Of a stretch of 64,000 nt of DNA, positions 8,084 through 15,329 are shown one piece after another. Origin of the DNA: JALZHR01 sp036388475. Its GTDB lineage: Bacteria > Acidobacteriota > Blastocatellia > Pyrinomonadales > Pyrinomonadaceae. Positions within the stretch are counted from its first letter, which is position 1, and each line of letters opens with the position of its first letter. The translations under genes were made by a program, and so were the position numbers. The notes under the pieces are model-generated. The model made no database searches and was not told where the DNA came from. It saw only the letters and a program-made list of their open reading frames with translations. The DNA is taken from positions 1 through 64,000 of the forward strand of contig DASVRT010000085.1 in assembly GCA_036388475.1 (NCBI GenBank). The letters are read 5' to 3'.

Positions 8084-11000
8084 ATGAAAAATTTAAAAAA
8101 ATCTCTGGCGGCGGCGCTCAGCTGCCTGCTCATCTTTTCCATTGTCATTAACGCGGCAGTTCTCGTCAACGACACGTTTCAGGACGCAAACAGCCAGAAT
8201 CAGGCTCTTCCGGACTCAATCAGGATTTTTAACGGGCGCGCCGGAACGGTCAGGACTGACGCCGCCGGCTCGGTCACGTTTGACACGACCAACTCGGGCG
8301 GCTCGGAAGGCTTTTGGGGCTTTTTTACCGACGGCGCGCCCGTCACGCTCGGCGTCGGCGACCGGCTCGCGGCGACGGTAAAATTTTCCGTCCAGAATAT
8401 TAACCCGACGAACAACGCCGCCGATTTGCGCTTCGGCATTTTCGATTCTAAAGGAACGAGAAACACGGCAAACACGACGGGCGGCTTAAACAGTCCGACG
8501 TTTACTGACGACACGGGCTACGCGACGCGTCTGGCGGGAACCACCGCCAGCAACACGCCGCCTTTTACGTTCCACCGGCGGACAACCGTTCCCGGCGCGA
8601 GCGACCCTTTGCTGAACGTTTTAGCTGCGGAATACACGGCTATTACGCCCGTGACCGGCTCGCCGCGCGCGCCGCTGGCGAACAACACGCTTTACACTTT
8701 TACCTTTACAGTTGAGCGTTTGTCGGCGACCGATACGCGTTTGACCGTTTCAATCGTGGACGGAGGCTTCAATATTAATTCGACGGCGACTGAATCCAGC
8801 ATTACGCCGAACAAGACGTTTGACTGGTTCGGATTCCGCGTGCCGAACGGGCTGTTTTCGTCTATCACATTCACGCAGTGGCGCGCTGAATATACTCCTG
8901 CCGCGCCCGTCATTACGACTCAGCCGACGCCTTCCAATCAAACCGTGCAGGCTGGCGCGAATGTTACTTATTCGGTCGCGGCGACCGGCAGCAATTTAAC
9001 TTATCAATGGCGAAAAAACGGAGTCGCCATTGATACGACGCGTAATCCGAGCGCCGCGACCGCCACGCTTCAGTTGACCAACGTTCAGCCGTCCGACACG
9101 GGCGTTTACGACGTTGTGGTGAGCAATGAGGGCGGCAGCGTCGATAGCGACGACGTGAGTTTGACCGTCACGGGCGGTCCCGTCGACCCGCCGCCGGTGA
9201 TTACGCAGCAGCCGCAAAACACCACTGTTCCGGTCGGTTCGCCCGCGACTTTATCGGTGACGGCGACGGGCAACAATCTGTTTTATCAATGGTATCGAAA
9301 CGGCGTTTTGATAAGCGGCGCAAATTCTTCGACTTTAAATTTCCCGAGCGCGCAGTTGAGCGACGCGGGCGTTTACACGGTCGTCGTCAGCAATTCCGGC
9401 GGCAGCGTGACCAGCAGTCCGACTCGATTAACGGTCGTGTCGCCGACTTTGGCGGTGACAGGATTTCAGCCGATTGACGGCTCGACAAACGTTTGCATCG
9501 ACACGCCGTTGCGCATCACTTTTAACGAAGCGCCGTCGCTCGGAACGAGCGGGCTGATACGCGTTTTTCGCGCCGATAACACTTTAGTTGATACGATAGA
9601 TTTGTCCGTCGATACCGTTCCCGGCGTAAATGTTCCGGGCAATCAACAGCAGCGCAGCATCGGCGGCGCGTCGGTTAATTTTAATTATTATCCGGTGCTG
9701 GTTCAGGGCAATACGGCGTCAATCTATCTGCATCAGAAACTGGAATATAACCAGACTTATTACGTAACGATTGAGTCGAATGCATTTACCGACGCCGACG
9801 GCGCGCCTTTTGCCGGAATTTCCGACCCGAGCGTCTGGCGCTTTACGACGAAAACCAGCGCGCCCGCGGCTGGGACGAGCAGATTAACGGTTGCCGAACG
9901 CGGCGACGCCGATTTCTGTACGGTTCAGGGCGCGATTGATTTTGTTCCGGCGAACAACGCGCAGCGCGTTTTCATAAATGTCCGCAACGGAGTTTACAAC
10001 GAAATCGTCTACGTGCGCTCGAACAAACGCTTCGTCACCGTGCGCGGAGAAAGCCGCAACGGAACGATTATTCAGTACGCCAACAACGAAAATCTCAACA
10101 CCGGAACTACGGCTCGCACGATGTTCGGCGTCGATGCTCCCGATTTTACTTTGGAAAACATCACGCTGCATAACACGACCTCGAAGCTCAACGCGCAGGG
10201 AAATACCCGGCAAGCCGAGGCTTTTCGCGGCAACAACGACCGTATTCTGATTAATCGCGTGAATCTCCTGAGTTTTCAGGACACGCTTTTGCTGCAAAGT
10301 CAGGGCGCGCAGGGCGACTTCGTAAATGAAAGCTACATCGAAGGCGACGTCGATTTCACCTGGGGAGCGGGCACCGTTTATTTCCTGAACACCGAATTGA
10401 AAGACGTTGCGCCCGCGACGCGCCCGCAGGCTTATTATTCGCAAATCCGCAATCCGCAGGGCAAAAACGGAAACGTCTACGTCAATTGCCGTCTGACGCG
10501 CGCGGCGGGCACGCCCGACAATTCCGCGTACCTTTCGCGCATCGACCCTGACGATTTTCCGTATAGTCAGGTGGTTTGGATTGACACTTTGATGGACAGG
10601 CACATCAGACCGGAAGGCTGGCTGTTCAATAACCCGAGCCTCGACCCGACGCCCGCGAATTACCCGAACATCAAATTCTGGGAATACAACACACGCGACA
10701 TCAACACGGGTTTGCCGATTGATGTGAGCCAGCGTCACCCGCTGTCGCGCCAATTGACGGCAGAAGAAGCCGCGTTCTGGAGAAATCCGGCGAACGTTCT
10801 CGGCGGCTGGCTGCCGCAGGAAATTTACGCGCCGCAGCGCAACCGCGCTTTCGATTTTGACGGCGACGGCAAGGCTGATATTTCCGTCTTCCGACCGAGC
10901 GAAGGCGTCTGGTATCTGAATCAATCGCAGGCGGGATTTGCCGGAGTTCAATTCGGACTCTCGACCGACCAAATCGCACCGGCGGATTACGACGGCGACG

Positions 11001-11662
11001 GTCAGACGGATATAGCCGTCTTTCGCAACGGTTTCTGGTATATCCAGCGCTCGTCATTCGGATTCACCGGGGTTCAATTCGGGGCTGCGGGAGATATTCC
11101 GCAACCGGCTGATTTTGACGGCGACGGCAGGGCTGAGCTGGCTGTATTCCGTCCGTCAGACGGAACGTGGTATGTCTTGAATCTGGCGAGCAGTCAATTT
11201 AGCGCCGCCCAATTCGGTCAGAACGGCGACAAACCCGTCGCCGCGGACTATGACGGCGACGGAAAGGCTAATTTCGCGGTTTTTCGCCCGTCAACCGGCG
11301 ATTGGTATATTGCCAGACCGACGGGCGTCGCGGCGCAAAACTTTGACACCGTTCATTTCGGAGCGAACGGCGACCTTGCAGTTCCGGGCGATTACGATGG
11401 AGACGGTAAAGTTGACCAAGCCGTTTACCGTCCGTCCGAGGGAACCTGGTATATGCTCAGAAGCACGCAGGGCTTTACCGGAGTTCAATTCGGTCTTTCG
11501 ACCGATAAACCCGTGCCGGCGGATTACGACGGAGACGGGAAAACCGACATCGCCGTTTACCGTGACAACACCTGGTATCTGCTGCAATCAACCGCCGGAT
11601 TTGCCGGCGTGCAGTTCGGCGCGGCGGGAGATAAACCCGTTCCTAACGCATTCGTGCGGTAG
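8084..11662 (+). CDS. Large secreted pectin methylesterase (CE8) with Ig-like and FG-GAP repeats
   Basis: About 1,192 residues, exported. The order is: signal peptide (1-26); an unassigned beta-rich domain (about 30-275); two Ig-like modules (about 280-365 and 372-455, each with YQWxxNG and SDxGVYxVVVSN); a Big_5-like module (about 460-590); the CE8 pectinesterase beta-helix (about 600-905); and six FG-GAP-like repeats with D[FY]DGDG motifs (about 925-1190). CE8 motifs are NGVYNE, FQDTLL (catalytic Asp) and YIEGDVDFTWGAG (second Asp). The usual LGRPW is degenerate here, reading YLSRIDP, but keeps the Arg. The enzyme removes methyl esters from pectin, preparing it for the divergent lyase. The ATG at 8084 is preferred over a GTG at 8078 because AGGGG at 8074-8078 gives a proper ribosome site only for the former. 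Confidence 0.9.
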   Translation: MKNLKKSLAAALSCLLIFSIVINAAVLVNDTFQDANSQNQALPDSIRIFNGRAGTVRTDAAGSVTFDTTNSGGSEGFWGFFTDGAPVTLGVGDRLAATVKFSVQNINPTNNAADLRFGIFDSKGTRNTANTTGGLNSPTFTDDTGYATRLAGTTASNTPPFTFHRRTTVPGASDPLLNVLAAEYTAITPVTGSPRAPLANNTLYTFTFTVERLSATDTRLTVSIVDGGFNINSTATESSITPNKTFDWFGFRVPNGLFSSITFTQWRAEYTPAAPVITTQPTPSNQTVQAGANVTYSVAATGSNLTYQWRKNGVAIDTTRNPSAATATLQLTNVQPSDTGVYDVVVSNEGGSVDSDDVSLTVTGGPVDPPPVITQQPQNTTVPVGSPATLSVTATGNNLFYQWYRNGVLISGANSSTLNFPSAQLSDAGVYTVVVSNSGGSVTSSPTRLTVVSPTLAVTGFQPIDGSTNVCIDTPLRITFNEAPSLGTSGLIRVFRADNTLVDTIDLSVDTVPGVNVPGNQQQRSIGGASVNFNYYPVLVQGNTASIYLHQKLEYNQTYYVTIESNAFTDADGAPFAGISDPSVWRFTTKTSAPAAGTSRLTVAERGDADFCTVQGAIDFVPANNAQRVFINVRNGVYNEIVYVRSNKRFVTVRGESRNGTIIQYANNENLNTGTTARTMFGVDAPDFTLENITLHNTTSKLNAQGNTRQAEAFRGNNDRILINRVNLLSFQDTLLLQSQGAQGDFVNESYIEGDVDFTWGAGTVYFLNTELKDVAPATRPQAYYSQIRNPQGKNGNVYVNCRLTRAAGTPDNSAYLSRIDPDDFPYSQVVWIDTLMDRHIRPEGWLFNNPSLDPTPANYPNIKFWEYNTRDINTGLPIDVSQRHPLSRQLTAEEAAFWRNPANVLGGWLPQEIYAPQRNRAFDFDGDGKADISVFRPSEGVWYLNQSQAGFAGVQFGLSTDQIAPADYDGDGQTDIAVFRNGFWYIQRSSFGFTGVQFGAAGDIPQPADFDGDGRAELAVFRPSDGTWYVLNLASSQFSAAQFGQNGDKPVAADYDGDGKANFAVFRPSTGDWYIARPTGVAAQNFDTVHFGANGDLAVPGDYDGDGKVDQAVYRPSEGTWYMLRSTQGFTGVQFGLSTDKPVPADYDGDGKTDIAVYRDNTWYLLQSTAGFAGVQFGAAGDKPVPNAFVR

Positions 11663-11686
11663 CATCGTAAATTGAACTAAAAACTT

Positions 11687-11720
11687 AAAGACCTGAGATA
11701 TTAATCTCAGGTCTTTTTTT
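11687..11720 (+). terminator. Rho-independent terminator of the methylesterase gene
   Basis: AAAGACCTGAGAT (11687-11699) pairs perfectly with ATCTCAGGTCTTT (11704-11716) around a four-base loop, and is followed by a T-run. It starts 24 bases after the stop codon. Confidence 0.9.
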
Positions 11721-12010
11721 AACTAATTCATTCAACTACCGCATTTCAAAAACGTCCGTTTCTTTACATTTCTCAGCAATTTCAAGAATTTCCCATATAT
11801 TAATTGCTGAAAGCAAATAAACCCGCCAGTTCATCAAAGTTACAAAATCGATGCTTTTCAATGAGTTTTGAGAAACTTTTGAATATTTAGAAAACTCGCT
11901 AATTCTTTAATAAACCGAAATGTGCAAAAACTGGGATTGCCCCGCAGTCTAAAAAATTATACCTGTGCAAAAGCTACGGTTTTTGGGCGTTTAAGAGTCA
12001 AAACCAAATA

Positions 12011-12193
12011 ATGAATAATCGTCTTCGCAAACGCGCCGAAGCCGCCAAACGCGAGTCGGACGAGCGTTTTCGCGCTCTGGTTATGGCGAGTTCTGACGCG
12101 CTCTATCAAATGAGCGCGGATTGGAGCGAGATGCGCCGGCTTCAAGAAGGTAAGCGGACGTTTTTTTTATCATCAAAAAGAAACAGATTATAA
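12011..12193 (+). pseudogene. Remnant of a PAS-domain sensor protein
   Basis: The 60-codon frame encodes RKRAEAAKRESDERFRALVM, then ASSDALYQMSADWSEMRRLQ. This is the typical helical linker and beginning of a PAS domain as found in hybrid histidine kinases. The match ends abruptly at RLQEG, where the frame turns into unrelated basic residues and stops. Shifting the frame gives a further open stretch to a stop at 12270-12272 containing TDYNPEADDVLLQERFLDLC, which may come from a different gene. No kinase core follows. It is best read as the broken 5' piece of a sensor gene, left by recombination. Confidence 0.55.
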
Positions 12194-12332
12194 CCCTGAA
12201 GCTGACGATGTGCTGTTGCAGGAGAGATTTTTAGACTTGTGCAAAGAGATTACAGGCATTTCATTTGCGTGAAGATAAACAGATAATTCGTTGTTAATTT
12301 GAATGAAGATGAAGCTGTCGTCTAAAAATTAA

Positions 12333-12388
12333 AATCAAAAATTATTTCATCACAAATATTAATCAAAAATTATTTCATCACAAATATT
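12333..12388. repeat. Two tandem copies of a 28-bp AT-rich unit
   Basis: The unit beginning AATCAAAAATTATTTCATCA is present at 12333-12360 and again, identical, at 12361-12388. It sits immediately downstream of the PAS remnant and is probably a slippage or duplication scar. Confidence 0.85.
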
Positions 12389-12764
12389 AAAAGGAAAAGT
12401 AGCCTGGATTACAGGCGGCAATGCGACGTATGCAGGTCGCATTCGAGGCGAGATGGTCGGGGCTCGACATTGCCGAACGAGGCTGAAAGTTTTTAATTAA
12501 TCGCGGCGGACGAGAGTTTCAGCGCGCGCAAGGATTTCACATATCTCTGAATCAAAGCTTTATTTAATTCCGGTCGATTTTCTCCGGTATGCCAAAGACC
12601 GAATCAGACGGTTCTTTTCGTCGGCACGAAGAGTAAATAACGCAAACGACCCTTTTCGAGACAAACGCCGTATTCGTTGTTTTTTCAAGCCAAATTTTCC
12701 CGCTATTTACTTTCTCCCTTTTATCAAACTATGCCGGAAGGCGGAATTCTGAAATTACAGATTT
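12389..12764. other. Gene-poor stretch with decayed-looking open frames
   Basis: No intact gene is visible. On the minus strand between about 12493 and 12720 two frames are locally open and have protein-like composition. One of them carries in-frame TAG and TGA codons and neither has a start codon or ribosome site. This may be old coding sequence or chance. Confidence 0.35.
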
Positions 12765-12827
12765 CAAATTACGAATTACAAAAGGCTTCGACCAATTAAA
12801 TCGAAGCCTTTTGTAATTCGTAATTTG
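12765..12827. terminator. 27-bp perfect inverted repeat, likely terminator
   Basis: The left arm 12765-12791 and right arm 12801-12827 are perfectly complementary around a nine-base loop. The core is AAAAGGCTTCGA/TCGAAGCCTTTT, with AT-rich outer stems. It lies 13 bases beyond the stop codon of the minus-strand delta-60 gene and fits a strong terminator for it, functional in either direction. Confidence 0.75.
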
Positions 12828-12839
12828 ACCCGCAATGAA

Positions 12840-14156
12840 TCAGGGGATTATGTCCAGATACCGCGTCACGGCAAAACTCATCAAAGACCCTTGCTGCGAG
12901 GATCTCCCGACGGCTAGAATCTTGCCGTCAGCCTGAATCAGGGTGAACCAGCAGGCGTCATTGGTGCCGGCAAAGTCGCGCTCGTCCGAGCCTATGTATC
13001 GACCGTCAGCGCCGAAAAGAGCGACGGCGAAATCGCCGCCGAGTCCTCCGTAATCGCAGCCGGCAACCGTGCCGTTTGGTCGCTGCTTTAACTGGAACGC
13101 ACCGTCGATCGAAAACGTATTCGGAGGTCTGGGAATCGGCTCGTATAAAGTTTCCACCCAGCCGCTAAAGCCGTAGCGTCTGGCGCGAGGCTTCCCTCCG
13201 ACCAGAATGCGTCCGTCCGGCGTAATCGACAAATCGGTAAAATAGTCGCGGCTGTTTAATATTTTCCCGTGCCAGCCGAATTTTTTGTCCTGTCTCATTT
13301 GCTGGTCATAGCGATTCAAAAAATGACGGGTTTCGCTGCAATTGTTTGTTTTCGTCGGGGTGCAGTTCGGTCGAGTCGTCACGTAGCTGCCGGAAAGCAG
13401 AATTTTGCCGTCCGGCTGTATCGCCGCGCCGTGTAAATTGTTAATGATGCCGGAGAAGGAAAGCGTATATTTCCCGCCGTCGCCGAAGGTCGGGTCCAAA
13501 CTTCCATCAACGTTATAACGGGCAAGGATGATTAGCCGCTGAGGTCCGCCGGAATTTCCGAACATACTTCCGGCGGCGATCACCTTGCCGTCCGCCTGCG
13601 GCAGCAGAAATTCAGCGCTTTCACCTGAGCCGCCGTCAAAAGCCGTCGTGACTTTCCCGTCGCCGTCGAATGTCGTGTCGAGCGAACCGTCAGGGTTGTA
13701 GCGAGCCAGCGCCATAAAGACGCCCCCGGCTCCGCCGGCAAGGATTTTCCCGCCCGGCAGAATAACGACCGCCGAGGCTAGGTTGGTTTCTATCGAAGCG
13801 CCGCCGAAAGAAGTAAGGACCCACCCGCCCGTGCCAAAAGTGGTATCGAGCGAACCGTCCGGGTTGAGTCGGGTAATCGAGAGGTCTGTCAGAATAGTGA
13901 AATTTTGGTTATAAGTGGTTTTTCCGGCTAAAACGATTTTCCCGTCGGGCTGCAGCGCAGCGGCTCCCACCATATCGTTGGACGTGGGTTGATAACGAAA
14001 AACCACTCTTCCGCCGGTGCCGAAAGTCGTGTCGAGAATGCCGGCGGCGAAAATCTGATTCGAGAGCAGGAGAACTGCCAAAACTACTACTGTCCGAATC
14101 TGGCAAAACGTTCTCCTCGAATTTTGAAAACGGCAAATTTTAATAGTATTGTTCAT
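12840..14156 (-). CDS. Secreted delta-60 repeat (beta-propeller-like) protein
   Basis: About 438 residues, exported. After a signal segment ending near IFAAG come repeated units of the delta-60 type. The recurring core is DGSLDTTFGTGG or DGSLDPTFGDGG, followed about 20 residues later by QPDGKILxxG. At least six units can be followed along the chain. Such proteins are thought to fold as surface beta-propellers; no enzyme motif is seen. The ATG at 14156 is chosen because it places the basic n-region and hydrophobic core (VVVLAVLLLSN) as a normal signal peptide. Longer starts at 14192 and 14330 would bury it. Confidence 0.8.
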   Translation of the reverse strand: MNNTIKICRFQNSRRTFCQIRTVVVLAVLLLSNQIFAAGILDTTFGTGGRVVFRYQPTSNDMVGAAALQPDGKIVLAGKTTYNQNFTILTDLSITRLNPDGSLDTTFGTGGWVLTSFGGASIETNLASAVVILPGGKILAGGAGGVFMALARYNPDGSLDTTFDGDGKVTTAFDGGSGESAEFLLPQADGKVIAAGSMFGNSGGPQRLIILARYNVDGSLDPTFGDGGKYTLSFSGIINNLHGAAIQPDGKILLSGSYVTTRPNCTPTKTNNCSETRHFLNRYDQQMRQDKKFGWHGKILNSRDYFTDLSITPDGRILVGGKPRARRYGFSGWVETLYEPIPRPPNTFSIDGAFQLKQRPNGTVAGCDYGGLGGDFAVALFGADGRYIGSDERDFAGTNDACWFTLIQADGKILAVGRSSQQGSLMSFAVTRYLDIIP

Positions 14157-14585
14157 AGCGATTTCTCGGGAAAATGAAAATTCCTGTCTCATTGTAATGC
14201 AAAACAGGCGGCGCGGAAAGGTTTGGAGAGTACGAAAGGAATAAATCTTGCCGTGTGCCCGAGCGTTTGTGCTCACAGGCTGCACTCGTTCAGCTTCGGT
14301 CGCCGTCACAACTCGTGGAGTCGCTATCACAAAATTGATATAATCTTCTTCGTTACATCTCGGCGGATTCTTTCTTTTGTTTTATCAAATATCTATCCAA
14401 CTGCATAACTTCTATCTTCAATGAAAACGTAAATCATTAAAAGCCTTATTTCTTATCTTCAAGCTTTTTTGAATTCGGCAACAGTATCACTACAGTTTTT
14501 GGACATACTCAATTAAGCAAAAAAGAAAACTTAACCTGATAGATTTTTCAATTTCTTTATTACTTTGGTAAGCTGAGAAATATAA
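14157..14585. other. Intergenic region between divergent genes
   Basis: AT-rich sequence that should hold the promoters of the delta-60 protein (minus) and the small secreted protein (plus). I see no palindromic operator, RNA structure or convincing gene here. Confidence 0.4.
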
Positions 14586-15197
14586 ATGCTATTCAGCTCG
14601 ACAGATTCGGAATATCGAAGAAATTCGATTGGACGACAATTAATTACGGGGCTTCTTTTAGCGGCGCTGTTATTTGTTGCTTTTCCGGCAGCATCCTTTT
14701 CGGCTGATAGAAAGCAAGCGCGCGAAGGATTGGTTTACTGCCCGCTTTCCCGAAAGCTTCAGCCGATCCGTTCGCTTGAAGTAAAAAAAGAGCGAAAGGC
14801 GTTCGATTACCTTTGCGCCAGCACTAAAACGAAAGATTATCTTTTTCAGGAAATCGTTCTCAAAAATCCCTGGCGAGTTTTTACGCTCAACGCCGCGAGC
14901 ATCGAAAATCTCGTTTTCGAGTATCTATCATACGGCGAGGCAGCGCTCGAAGGATTTCCCGAAGTGCCGAAAGCGCCGTTTGAGAACTTATCCAAACGGG
15001 TTTTCTCGACCGTTGCCGTCAACAACCGCAGCGAACATAAATTAGTCTGGAAGAACCTCGCCGCTCTGGCTTCGCCGAATTTATCGCCGCGACCGCCGAC
15101 TAATTCTGAAAGCCCTTCTTTTTCAGCAAAACCGATTTACCAATCCCCGGAAATTTCCCGTCGTATGGCACCCCGCGCCCCGCCTTTGTTTTCATAA
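14586..15197 (+). CDS. Hypothetical exported protein upstream of a TonB-dependent receptor
   Basis: A 203-residue protein with an N-terminal cytoplasmic segment, then a membrane-spanning signal (LLLAALLFVAFPAASFSA, about residues 22-40). Two Cys (VYCPLS, DYLCAS) flank a conserved-looking region and could form a disulfide. The C-terminal 50 residues are Pro/Ser-rich and probably disordered. I recognise no family. It ends 132 bases before the receptor start with no terminator between them. Co-transcription, and a role connected with the receptor, are plausible but unproven. Confidence 0.6.
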   Translation: MLFSSTDSEYRRNSIGRQLITGLLLAALLFVAFPAASFSADRKQAREGLVYCPLSRKLQPIRSLEVKKERKAFDYLCASTKTKDYLFQEIVLKNPWRVFTLNAASIENLVFEYLSYGEAALEGFPEVPKAPFENLSKRVFSTVAVNNRSEHKLVWKNLAALASPNLSPRPPTNSESPSFSAKPIYQSPEISRRMAPRAPPLFS

Positions 15198-15329
15198 TGA
15201 CCGACAGAGAGCTTTGATTCTTAATAAACTAAAACCGACTCGAAAATTCGTCATTTCCTAAACGATGTACATTTTCCGTCTTTTCAATTGAATGGTTTAT
15301 TCAAAAATGAGCCGCATCAAAGGTTATTT

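Noticed and set aside
12333..12388. Tandem repeats considered as a CRISPR array
   Set aside because: The two copies are directly adjacent with no spacer and no cas genes are present.
12493..12720. Minus-strand frame with in-frame TGA codons that could be read as a selenoprotein
   Set aside because: No selenocysteine insertion hairpin, no start codon, and a TAG also interrupts the frame; decayed or random sequence is simpler.
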